Below are positions 17,973 to 25,873 of a stretch of 40,572 bases of DNA, piece after piece (positions within the stretch are counted from its first letter, which is position 1; each line of letters starts with the position of its first letter). A program made the position numbers and the translations under genes. This DNA is from Lentisphaeria bacterium (lineage in GTDB: Bacteria > Verrucomicrobiota > Lentisphaeria > Victivallales > Victivallaceae), in the NCBI GenBank assembly GCA_017508135.1, contig JAFVZN010000091.1:1-40572 (forward strand). Direction: 5' to 3'. The notes beneath the pieces were generated by a model. The model was not told where the DNA came from. It worked only from the letters and a program-made list of their open reading frames with translations, and did not search any database.

Positions 17973-18001
17973 TTGTAAAATTTTGTCAGATGTGGTATTT
18001 T
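17973..18001 (+). promoter_or_regulatory. Promoter of rmuC
   Basis: TTGTAA (17973-17978) and TATTTT (17996-18001) with a 17-bp spacer, about 37 bp ahead of the rmuC ATG. Confidence 0.6.
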
Positions 18002-18038
18002 AAGGCGGATACAATTTCAAACACGGAGTGATACACTT

Positions 18039-19418
18039 ATGCAATGGTCGATCGTCTTTTTTGCTCTGCTCGCAGGTGCGGGAATTGGCAGCTGGATATT
18101 GCACCTGATTTCTGCCAAACGTCAGCGGGATGCCGCAGCTGAACTGGAAACTTTGCGGTTGAAAAATGTTGAAATGCAGACGGCATTGAACGCAATACAA
18201 CAGCAGCACAACGCCGAAAAACAACTGCTCACCAACTCCTTTGAACGGGAAAAACAGCTCATCGAAGAGAGCCATTGTCAGAAGTTGAAGATGCTCCAAC
18301 AGCACTCCGAACGCAGTTTCGCAGAACTCGAAAAGACCCATCAGGCGCGCCTCGCCCAGCTCAGAGAGGAGTGCAACGCCCTCTCCAATAAGATCCTCGA
18401 AGAGAAATCCGGCAAACTTCAAGCCGCCAACAAAGAACAGCTCGAACTTCTGCTTTCCCCGCTCCGGGAGAAGATGGGAGAATTCAAGACCGCTGTCGAA
18501 GAGTCCAAAAATAAAGGTATCGAACTTGCCGCATCACTTACCACCCAGCTCGGAAAGATGATGGAGGAAACCTGCCGCATCGGCACCGAAGCCCGCTCCC
18601 TTGCCAACGCACTCAAAAGTGAACAGAAAACTCAGGGCAACTGGGGCGAACTTATTCTGGAAGATATCCTCAACCGCTCCGGGCTGATTTCCGGTCTCCA
18701 TTATGAACGGCAGGAGACCATCCGCGACACCGACGGTAACGCTATCACCGGCGATACCGAGAAGAAAATGCGCCCGGACGTCATCATCCATTACCCGGAC
18801 GGCAAGGATGTCATCATCGACAGCAAAGTGAGTTTGTCCGCATACGTCGATTATATGAATTCCGACGATACCACCGTCCGGCAGGATGCCCTTGACCGCC
18901 ACCTCCGCAGTGTCCGCACTCACGTCAACGAACTTGCCAGAAAAGATTATTCAGCTTATAACAGTAAATCCGGGCGCGATACCGTCGATTTCGTTATCAT
19001 GTTCATCCCCAACGAAGGTCCCTACCAGCTGGCAATGATCTCCGACCCGAATTTGTGGGGAGAGGCGTTCAAAAACAAGGTCATGATCGTCAGCCCGGTA
19101 AACCTTATGGCTCTGCTCAAAATAATCCATATCTCGTGGACACGCGAAGAACAATCCCGCAACCAGCAGGATATCCTCGATACCGCAGCCGTTCTGCTTG
19201 ACCGCCTCTACGCATTCTATGAAGACTTCGACCAGATAGGTTCCGAACTGGAAAAACTTCACGCGACCTACGAAAAAGCATTGCACCGGCTCAAACAGGG
19301 AGAACGCAACCACAGTATCGTCAATACCGGAGAAAAATTGAAACGTCTCGGCGTCCGGATGAATAAACAGCGGAAATCCCCCAAACGTCTTGAACTCGAC
19401 GATATTGAGAAGGAGTAA
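18039..19418 (+). CDS. rmuC: DNA recombination protein RmuC
   Basis: 459 residues. An N-terminal membrane segment (WSIVFFALLAGAGIGSWIL) is followed by a long coiled coil rich in E, K, Q and L to about residue 140. The nuclease-like RmuC domain follows: TQGNWGELILEDILNRSGL, RPDVIIHYPDGKDVIIDSKVS, then VDFVIMFIPNEGPY and WGEAFKNKVMIVSPVNLM. These are the family landmarks. RmuC limits inversions and rearrangements at short inverted repeats in E. coli and is thought to be a membrane-tethered nuclease. GGAG is 11 nt ahead of the ATG. It is transcribed alone, convergent with the thioesterase unit, and ends ten bases before a large hairpin. Confidence 0.93.
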   Translation: MQWSIVFFALLAGAGIGSWILHLISAKRQRDAAAELETLRLKNVEMQTALNAIQQQHNAEKQLLTNSFEREKQLIEESHCQKLKMLQQHSERSFAELEKTHQARLAQLREECNALSNKILEEKSGKLQAANKEQLELLLSPLREKMGEFKTAVEESKNKGIELAASLTTQLGKMMEETCRIGTEARSLANALKSEQKTQGNWGELILEDILNRSGLISGLHYERQETIRDTDGNAITGDTEKKMRPDVIIHYPDGKDVIIDSKVSLSAYVDYMNSDDTTVRQDALDRHLRSVRTHVNELARKDYSAYNSKSGRDTVDFVIMFIPNEGPYQLAMISDPNLWGEAFKNKVMIVSPVNLMALLKIIHISWTREEQSRNQQDILDTAAVLLDRLYAFYEDFDQIGSELEKLHATYEKALHRLKQGERNHSIVNTGEKLKRLGVRMNKQRKSPKRLELDDIEKE

Positions 19419-19427
19419 ATGGGCAGC

Positions 19428-19477
19428 GGGGAGGGGGAAAACTTTTTTTCACGGGAAAAAAAGTTTTCCCCCTCCCC
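19428..19477. terminator. Perfect 22-bp-arm hairpin between convergent genes (bidirectional terminator)
   Basis: The left arm 19428-19449 (GGGGAGGGGGAAAAC then seven T) and right arm 19456-19477 are perfect reverse complements around a CACGGG loop. It reads as stem plus T-run in both directions and starts ten bases behind the rmuC stop. The length and perfection are unusual for a terminator, and similar G-block/T-run palindromes occur as dispersed repeats in some genomes. Confidence 0.75.
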
Positions 19478-19523
19478 GAACCCCACCCCTTTTCAAAAAA
19501 AGCGGGGTATGGCACTCCCGTTG

Positions 19524-19550
19524 GTTGCTTCTGCCCTCGACCGAAGCAAC
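19524..19550. repeat. Second hairpin in the rmuC/thioesterase intergenic region
   Basis: GTTGCTTC (19524-19531) and GAAGCAAC (19543-19550) are a perfect 8-bp inverted repeat around an 11-nt loop. There is no T-run directly after it on the minus strand, so it may stabilise the 3' end or belong to the same repeat block as the larger hairpin. Confidence 0.45.
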
Positions 19551-19591
19551 GTCCGATGGAAAGGCTCCAGGAAACAAGCGAGATCAACGCT

Positions 19592-20353
19592 TTAAATCAG
19601 CCGGTAACTTCCCAATGCCTGGAAAGCATTCTTCCCACTGAGCTGCTGGATGCCCGAAACGTAGAAGGTGTGAGCGTTTTCATCCACCGTTCCGGAACAG
19701 TCAAGCGTGTCGCCGCATTCAGTGGAACCGTTGAAGTTGATCTGGATCTCCTTTATCCGCACCAGTTTGCCGGTCACGCAACCGAGATAGTCTTCGGTGA
19801 ACATGGCATAAAAGGCGTTGTTCAAGTGACGGTTGAAGTCGATTTGCGTGCAGGAGATGCGTTGGGAAAGCACCATGCCGGGCTCCATATCCGGAGTTGG
19901 TATCTTTCCCATGGAATCGCCCTGAAAATATATTTCGCCGTCGTAATCCCATTCCGGGAGACCGGTCATATATTTGGCAGGAGAGACCGGGCGGTAGTTT
20001 TCCGGGTTCAAAGTGAGCCACGCGCTCCCGGCGACACCGAGTTTTTTGCCGCTGGCGACAGAAAAAAGTTCAAACTGCCGGTAGGCGAACAGGCGGTCAA
20101 AGCCGCTGGGATAGGTTTTTATCCGCAGGGTGTCGCCGTACTCCGGAAACTCATCCATCCGGACGCGGATGCGCGACAGCACCCAGCTCAGACTGCTCTC
20201 TTTCAACTGCCGCAAGCCGACACCCAGAATATCGGCGTGACGGCCGGCGGCATCCTGCAAATAATCAAACAGTTTCCAGCTGCGTATTCCGGCATCGACG
20301 GAAATGTCGTTCAACTGTATGGGATATTCAACGATATAAGGAGGATTTTTCAT
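19592..20353 (-). CDS. Acyl-ACP thioesterase (FatA/FatB-like, double hotdog)
   Basis: 253 residues, typical of bacterial acyl-ACP thioesterases. The first hotdog repeat begins IVEYPIQLNDISVDAGIRSWKLFDYLQDAAGRHA. This is the domain start, in which Asp and the SW..L...Q pattern are conserved. SWVLSRIRVRMDEFPEYGDTL follows. The second repeat contains QIDFNRHLNNAFYAMF, where Asp, Asn and His correspond to the catalytic set of the family. It releases fatty acids from acyl carrier protein in the cytoplasm. The ATG lies two bases behind the PHP gene's stop with no clear Shine-Dalgarno, so translation is probably coupled. It is the last gene of the unit ending at the 19428-19477 hairpin. Confidence 0.88.
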   Translation of the reverse strand: MKNPPYIVEYPIQLNDISVDAGIRSWKLFDYLQDAAGRHADILGVGLRQLKESSLSWVLSRIRVRMDEFPEYGDTLRIKTYPSGFDRLFAYRQFELFSVASGKKLGVAGSAWLTLNPENYRPVSPAKYMTGLPEWDYDGEIYFQGDSMGKIPTPDMEPGMVLSQRISCTQIDFNRHLNNAFYAMFTEDYLGCVTGKLVRIKEIQINFNGSTECGDTLDCSGTVDENAHTFYVSGIQQLSGKNAFQALGSYRLI

Positions 20354-20355
20354 AT

Positions 20356-21225
20356 TTACACGCCGTGATATATCGTCACCCGTTCCAGTATCTCGTCCAG
20401 CCAGAAATCCGGAGCGCAGTGCCCGGCAAACTCTTCCGCGACCGGAGAGTGCAGATCACTTCCGCCGGAGGAGAGCAAGCCGTGTTCTTCGCAGTACGCG
20501 CGGTAAACCGGGGTCATCTCCACGGGAACATTGGGGTGGGCGCACTCGATACCGTCCAGCTGGAACATTTCCCGCAGAGCATCCATGCGCTTGCGGTCGT
20601 TCTGCAGAAAATAGTTGAACGGATGCGCGATGATAATGATACCGCCGGCAGCTTTCACCGCCGGGATAACGATCTCATAGGAGGGATACGGCGGCATATT
20701 GACAAACTGGCGGCGTATCGCACGGTAACCTTCGATATCCTGACAGAAACCGGCATCGATGCAATGCTGAACCAGAGTGCCGTAGCGGACATGGGAGTTG
20801 CCCTGTTTGGCGACTGCCGCCGCCGGACGGTAGGATTTCAACAGCTCCAACCGGGCGGCATCGTCAAAGGGATACCCCAGACGGCAGAAGTTTTTTGATG
20901 CTTCAGTACCGCTGGATATCTGCCAGTTGCGGTAGATGTCAAAGAGTTTTTCCAATTCGCCACCGGGGCGGCGGGGAAGATTCAGACACACCAGGTCGAT
21001 GGGGCCGAATTCGCAGTTGACACTGATTTCGGAACCGGAAAGGTATCCGACTTCCGGGTACTTTTCCGCACACTCAAGAACCTCATCGTAACCGTCCATC
21101 AAGTGATGGTCGGTGATCGCGATGGCGCGGATTTTCTTCTCCTGCGCCAGTTTGAAATAATCTTCGACACCGGCAAAAGCATCATAGCTCCAGTTGGTGT
21201 GTAAATGCAGATCGAAAGATGCCAT
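20356..21225 (-). CDS. PHP-domain metal-dependent phosphoesterase
   Basis: 289 residues. It opens FDLHLHTNWSYDAF (PHP motif I). AIAITDHH is motif II, LSGSEISV motif III, IIIAHPFNYF a later metal His, and SSGGSDLHSP the final Asp/His motif, so the full ligand set seems intact. Related proteins hydrolyse phosphodiesters or small phosphate monoesters such as 3',5'-nucleoside bisphosphates (YciV/TrpH type). There is no signal peptide, so it is cytoplasmic. GAGGAGA precedes the ATG. It sits 21 bp behind the fused phosphatase gene, which gives three different phosphoesterase folds in a row. The substrate is unknown. Confidence 0.88.
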   Translation of the reverse strand: MASFDLHLHTNWSYDAFAGVEDYFKLAQEKKIRAIAITDHHLMDGYDEVLECAEKYPEVGYLSGSEISVNCEFGPIDLVCLNLPRRPGGELEKLFDIYRNWQISSGTEASKNFCRLGYPFDDAARLELLKSYRPAAAVAKQGNSHVRYGTLVQHCIDAGFCQDIEGYRAIRRQFVNMPPYPSYEIVIPAVKAAGGIIIIAHPFNYFLQNDRKRMDALREMFQLDGIECAHPNVPVEMTPVYRAYCEEHGLLSSGGSDLHSPVAEEFAGHCAPDFWLDEILERVTIYHGV

Positions 21226-21246
21226 GAAACCAGTCTCCTCAGAAAA

Positions 21247-23748
21247 TCACTTTTTCTTATTCTTGCGGGAACCCTTCCACACCGGAAAGAGCATATTGTC
21301 GCTGCCGCCCCACTGGAAACTCTGGTTCCAGATGGGAACCGAGTGCGCGGTACGGAAATAGATCAAAGCACTTTCCGACACGCGCCGCCGGGTATATTCT
21401 TCGGCGAAGTTGTCGGCAATCGGCTCAAAGGTGAAGCGGACACCGGTGGAGTAAACTTCCACTGCCAGCGCGCCCGCCGGATATTCCGTCATCTGCGGCA
21501 TATTGAACTGCAGCGCATTGCCGAACTTTATCGCGGAGGCGACATTCTTATGTCCGACCAGAATGACGGCTTTGCAGCGGGAAATCTTCTCCAGCAGCGG
21601 CTTGGCAGCGGCGGCGGCATCGGCGATGGATGCTTTTCCCCGCATTTCAACGATAACGCTGGATTTATCTCTGACGTTGATATATTTGTCGGGGAAGAGC
21701 TGGAAGTGGGAGAAGATGATAACCGGAAGCTTTTCATCGATTTTATTGATGACAGCAATGTTTTCCGGGGTACACAGTATGCCGCCGATACCGGTATTGA
21801 CCCAGGCGATCTGGATACCTTTATGGACGAAGATCCCGGCGGGGGCGTTGAAGTTTTTCTTCCAGAACTCCCGGTTGGCATCGTTGATGCGGTCATGGTT
21901 GCCGTGGGTGAACAAAGTTTTCATTTCCGCAGTTTTCAACACCTTGACTGCCAGCGCGAGTTCGCCGGGCAGAGCTTTGTCCGTCAAATCGCCGGGGAAG
22001 AGGAGGAAATCCATCTTCTGCTGATTGAAACGCTTGACCATTTCAGTGGCGAGATAACCGCTGCGGCTGTGCATACGCGGCGGGATATCGGGCAAAGTGG
22101 TCAAATGGATGTCGGAAAGCACACCGAGCTTGAAAAGCGGCTTGCCGGGAAAGAGTTTCTGAGTGCGGAACTTGCGCTGATAAGTGCCGCAGCTGACGGT
22201 GTATTCAGTATCCGGCTTGAGGTTGTCAAAGGTGACTTTGCCGAAGAAATCGCTGACGGTTTTGACCACTTTGCCGTTGAGTTTGAATTCGCGTTTGGCG
22301 GCGGTGTTGAAACCGTAGTGCAAGGTGGCGGAATCGGTGGTGACCCGGTAGAGGTCAATAAAGTCGATGATGTTCTTACGCACGGGGAACGGCGGGAGCG
22401 CACCCTCTTTTTCCAACAGACCGGGAAGACCGGCGGCGGCGGCGATGCGGTGGGGGATGTCACTGTTCTCCTGCGGAGCTTTGAAGTGTTCAGCACCTGC
22501 ACCGCGGACATAGGTACGCACTTTGGCGGGCGTATGGGAAAAACTGGTGTAGCTAAAACCGTTTCTGCTGTCGCGGATGCGCATGGCTTCGATGACCAGC
22601 GGATTGTAACGGCCGTAACCCATACTGCGCGCAAGTTTGTCGCCTTTAGTCTTTTTACCGGAGATAAAGAGCCGGCACGCCTGTTCCAGACGTTTGGTTT
22701 CATCGGCAGTCAAATTGGAAAGACCGACCTCTTTGCAGACGGTTTTGATAAGTTTGGCGGAAGCCGCTTTGGCTTTTTTCATCTTTTCGATCCTGGCGGC
22801 GATCTCAGTATTGGCGAGCTTCTGACCGTTGAGGAAATCCGGTTTCGCAAGAGCGAGGTCTTTGACCATCAAACCGCCGGTTTCGTGGTCGGCGGTGACG
22901 ACGATAAGAGTTTCGTCCGGATGCTTTTCGGCAAACTGCAGTGCAGTGCCGATGACCGCATCAAATTCCGCCATCTCCTGCATGGAGAAAACGGCATCGT
23001 TGCGATGGTTGCAATGGTCGATGGCACCGCCTTCGACCATAAGAAAGAAGCTGTTTCCGTCAGCGGAAAGGAGTTCTGCCGCCTTGGCGGTAACATCCGC
23101 CAGCCGGGGGCGTTTGGCTTGGACCGCAGAAGCGTGGGTATCGGAGATGACCGCGTTCCGGTCAGCAGATTTCAGGGTGTTCAACTTTTTACCGTCGACA
23201 ATGGTGTAACCGTTGCGGCGCAGAAGTTTGTTCAAATCTTTCCGGTGGAAATCCTGCGGGGAAAGCACCATGCTGATACCGAAAAAGTTGTAGTGGGAAG
23301 CAAACATATCCGCCAGCACACCGGCACGGTCCTTGCGGGTCAGGCGGTTGGCAAAATGAGCCCCGGGAGTGGCATCGTTGATACCGACACTGGAGATGAT
23401 ACCGATCTTCCAATTGCGTTTCTGGAGCAGACGGGCGAGGCTGCTGCGGGGATTGCCGTCTTTATCGACACCGATCGCACTGTTGTAAGTTTTGATACCG
23501 CAGGCGAGCGCAGTTCCGCTGGCGGCGGAGTCGGTGGTAGTGCCTTTGACGTTATTGGTACCGGTGGGGATGAAATCACCCAGCTTTGAAAAATTGGAGT
23601 TGGGAAAGAGCTTGGTATAAAGCTGGACAGTTCCTTCGCCCATACCGTCTCCGATCAGGAGAAAGACATACTTTGCCGGTTTTCCGGCGGTCAGGGTCAC
23701 GACGCAGAAAAAGAGTATCAGCGTCATTAACATACGGAATTTTTTCAT
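21247..23748 (-). CDS. Exported alkaline phosphatase fused to a calcineurin-like metallophosphoesterase
   Basis: 833 residues with a signal peptide (MKKFRMLMTLILFFCVVTLTAG, about residues 1-22, n- and h-region plain). Residues 27 to about 430 are a PhoA-type alkaline phosphatase. D34 lies in IGDGMG. S74 in TDSAASGTA is the nucleophile. VEGGAIDHCNHRND supplies the Mg Glu and zinc Asp/His, VTADHETGG the second zinc pair, and FSHTPAKV the last His. A linker with fibronectin-like strands (about 460-540) leads to a metallophosphoesterase: SDIHL near 546, PGDLTD near 583, THGNHDR near 614, FSHFQ near 678, VGHKN near 728. Both active sites look complete. It should work outside the inner membrane on phosphate mono- and diesters. 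GGAGG precedes the ATG. Its closest relative here is the neighbouring paralogue. Confidence 0.9.
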   Translation of the reverse strand: MKKFRMLMTLILFFCVVTLTAGKPAKYVFLLIGDGMGEGTVQLYTKLFPNSNFSKLGDFIPTGTNNVKGTTTDSAASGTALACGIKTYNSAIGVDKDGNPRSSLARLLQKRNWKIGIISSVGINDATPGAHFANRLTRKDRAGVLADMFASHYNFFGISMVLSPQDFHRKDLNKLLRRNGYTIVDGKKLNTLKSADRNAVISDTHASAVQAKRPRLADVTAKAAELLSADGNSFFLMVEGGAIDHCNHRNDAVFSMQEMAEFDAVIGTALQFAEKHPDETLIVVTADHETGGLMVKDLALAKPDFLNGQKLANTEIAARIEKMKKAKAASAKLIKTVCKEVGLSNLTADETKRLEQACRLFISGKKTKGDKLARSMGYGRYNPLVIEAMRIRDSRNGFSYTSFSHTPAKVRTYVRGAGAEHFKAPQENSDIPHRIAAAAGLPGLLEKEGALPPFPVRKNIIDFIDLYRVTTDSATLHYGFNTAAKREFKLNGKVVKTVSDFFGKVTFDNLKPDTEYTVSCGTYQRKFRTQKLFPGKPLFKLGVLSDIHLTTLPDIPPRMHSRSGYLATEMVKRFNQQKMDFLLFPGDLTDKALPGELALAVKVLKTAEMKTLFTHGNHDRINDANREFWKKNFNAPAGIFVHKGIQIAWVNTGIGGILCTPENIAVINKIDEKLPVIIFSHFQLFPDKYINVRDKSSVIVEMRGKASIADAAAAAKPLLEKISRCKAVILVGHKNVASAIKFGNALQFNMPQMTEYPAGALAVEVYSTGVRFTFEPIADNFAEEYTRRRVSESALIYFRTAHSVPIWNQSFQWGGSDNMLFPVWKGSRKNKKK

Positions 23749-23852
23749 ACAGCCTCCATTTTTATTTTCAAATGTTTATAGTTGATAAAACTGGCAGATA
23801 ATATACCGCCGAAAGGAGAAAAATACAAACTCTTCTCCTGAAAAAATCAGTA

Positions 23853-25169
23853 TCAGCGGGTCATCAGATCAGGAAATCCGGCTGCAGCGGCGATACAACC
23901 GGGGATGTCGCTGTTTTTCTTCAACGACCGGAAGTGTTCTTCACCGGAACCGTAAACTACCGTAACGATATGCTTTGCGGTATACCCGAAAGTGGAATAC
24001 TTCAACCCGTTGCGTTCATCCCGCAGCCGCATGGCTTCGATAACCAGCGGATTGTATGTACCGTAACGTTTCAATCTCCGGTGCGCCCGGAACAGACGGC
24101 ACGCGATCTGCAACCGGCGGTGTTCGGTATCAGAAACATTTTTCACATGCACCATTTTCAATGCGGAAGCGATCAAACGTTCATCGGTGTGCTTATGCTG
24201 ATTGAGCGATACCAGACGGTCAGACATCTCCAGATAAGTATATTTCTGCTTCAAATGAAAGCCGGTCGCGCGCTTGCCGGTAATACTGAGTTCCCCGGAT
24301 TCGTGGTCGGAAGTTATAACGATCAGCGTCTCCTCCGGATGGCGGGAAGCGAACTTCAATGCCGCGTCGATCACCGATTCAAAATTCTGCATTTCGCGCA
24401 AGGCGGATGCCGCATCGTTGCGATGGTTGAAATAATCTATACTTCCGGCAGATACCACCAGCAAAAATCCTTTTCCGTCAGCAGAAAGCAATCCGGCGGC
24501 TCCGGCAGTGATATCCCCCAGTGCCGGAGTTCCCGGCTGCCGCTTCGTCGCCCGGGAAAGTGAAAGCAGAACGTTGCGTTCCCCCGGATTCATCGTCCGC
24601 AATTTCTTGCCCGGTACGATACGGTAACCGGCACTTATCAAACTTTCCGTCACCTTTTCAGCGGGCAAACTGTTACCTTCACTCAGCCTGCCTGCGGCAA
24701 AAAAGTCAAAACCGGAACGGCAAAGGGCAGAAATCACCTTTTCCGGTTCATGACAACGCGAGGCAATGGCAAAAAACGGCGCGATCGTGGCATCGGTGAT
24801 GACCGAATCAGTGATAATGCCGATCTTGAAATCCTGCTCTTTCAGCCGGTATGCCAAACTTTTCAGCGGACGGCCGTTGACATCCTGAGCCATACGGCAG
24901 AGTTTGGTCTGCACCCCGCAGGAGATCGCAGTACCGCACGCCGCCGCAGAACCGCCGATACCGGTGGCATCAATCACCTCAGTCTTATATCTGTTTTTGA
25001 ACATTTTAAAGAGCGATGACGGATTTTCCCGCAAATGCAGATCGATCATCCGGCATCCGGTACCGTCTGCGATCAGCAGAAAAATGTACTTTGCCGGCTT
25101 ACCGCCGCACAACGGCAGCATCCACGCCGCCGCCGTGACGACCAGTGCCGCACGGAATACTTTCAACAT
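23853..25169 (-). CDS. Degenerate alkaline phosphatase paralogue (possible pseudoenzyme)
   Basis: 438 residues with an N-terminal export signal (MLKVFRAALVVTAAAWML, with a Cys at 21 that gives an imperfect lipobox, PLC). It is clearly related to the first domain of the next gene (shared GKPAKYIFLLI, FNHRND, YNPLVIEAMR). Key active-site positions differ, however. The DS of the nucleophile motif is GS (G73-S74). The Mg-binding Glu is Ser (VSAGSID instead of VEGGAID). The last zinc His is Tyr (FGYTAKHI instead of FSHTPAKV). ADGTG and TSDHESGE keep their Asp and His. So one zinc ligand and the Mg ligand are gone while the frame is intact. It may bind rather than cleave, or use another chemistry. 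It overlaps the pnuC end by 7 bases. Confidence 0.85.
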   Translation of the reverse strand: MLKVFRAALVVTAAAWMLPLCGGKPAKYIFLLIADGTGCRMIDLHLRENPSSLFKMFKNRYKTEVIDATGIGGSAAACGTAISCGVQTKLCRMAQDVNGRPLKSLAYRLKEQDFKIGIITDSVITDATIAPFFAIASRCHEPEKVISALCRSGFDFFAAGRLSEGNSLPAEKVTESLISAGYRIVPGKKLRTMNPGERNVLLSLSRATKRQPGTPALGDITAGAAGLLSADGKGFLLVVSAGSIDYFNHRNDAASALREMQNFESVIDAALKFASRHPEETLIVITSDHESGELSITGKRATGFHLKQKYTYLEMSDRLVSLNQHKHTDERLIASALKMVHVKNVSDTEHRRLQIACRLFRAHRRLKRYGTYNPLVIEAMRLRDERNGLKYSTFGYTAKHIVTVVYGSGEEHFRSLKKNSDIPGCIAAAAGFPDLMTR

Positions 25170-25873
25170 TCCTCATTCCCCACATTGGAATTATTATTCA
25201 ACGATCTGTACCATTGCACAAAGAATATGATCCCGCTGGCAAGCATTATCACCCACCACAACATCGTGGCTGTCGCTTCGCCGCCGGTGGAAATATATAC
25301 CTTTATCCACATTATCACCGACGCCAGATTGACCAGCGTCCAGCATACCCATTGTTCGATACACCGCTTCAGTGTCAGCACCATCGCCGTCACCGATACC
25401 ACGGTGGTAAAAGAGTCCAGATACGGCTGGCTGTCATTCATGCGCTTAAGGATGTATCCGTAAATCATTACCGCCGCCAGATTCAGACATACAGTAACCC
25501 ATAACGCCCGGCGCGACAGACGCTCCTTGATAACACAGTACTGAGCATCCCGCCGGAATATCCACATCCCGAAACCGATAAACATCATCGGCAGATAGAT
25601 GCCCCAGTTGAGCATCCTGTCGCCGTACAACTGCTGCGTACCTGCAATATAACCGTAAGCGATGGTGTTGAAGATACCGAAGATGTAACAGCTCACCTTG
25701 CCCTTGCCCGCCAACATGGTGTAAAGGGTCCCGGTAACAGCAGAAGCTGTTCCGAGCGCATTGTCACCGCCCTGATATCCGGCGGCGATGGTGATGCCGA
25801 CGGCGGAAAACAAATATACTGCCTCCCACGTTTTCCATCCGGTCAACTCCTGTTTCAAAAATTTCTCTATCAT
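25163..25873 (-). CDS. pnuC: Nicotinamide riboside transporter PnuC family
   Basis: 236 residues with about seven hydrophobic segments. The start, LTGWKTWEAVYLFSAVGITI, and the middle YLPMMFIGFGMWIFRR are family-typical. The late segment EQWVCWTLVNLASVIMWI contains the W, W and N positions that line the riboside site in PnuC structures. These proteins move nicotinamide riboside, or a related vitamin riboside, across the inner membrane by facilitated diffusion, with trapping by a cytoplasmic kinase. Shine-Dalgarno GGAG is 8 nt before the ATG. The gene overlaps the glycosyltransferase by 4 bases and the phosphatase paralogue by 7, so expression is coupled. I see no thiamine or riboflavin riboswitch in front, so a nicotinamide role is more likely. 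No NadR or kinase gene is in the window. Confidence 0.85.
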   Translation of the reverse strand: MIEKFLKQELTGWKTWEAVYLFSAVGITIAAGYQGGDNALGTASAVTGTLYTMLAGKGKVSCYIFGIFNTIAYGYIAGTQQLYGDRMLNWGIYLPMMFIGFGMWIFRRDAQYCVIKERLSRRALWVTVCLNLAAVMIYGYILKRMNDSQPYLDSFTTVVSVTAMVLTLKRCIEQWVCWTLVNLASVIMWIKVYISTGGEATATMLWWVIMLASGIIFFVQWYRSLNNNSNVGNEEC

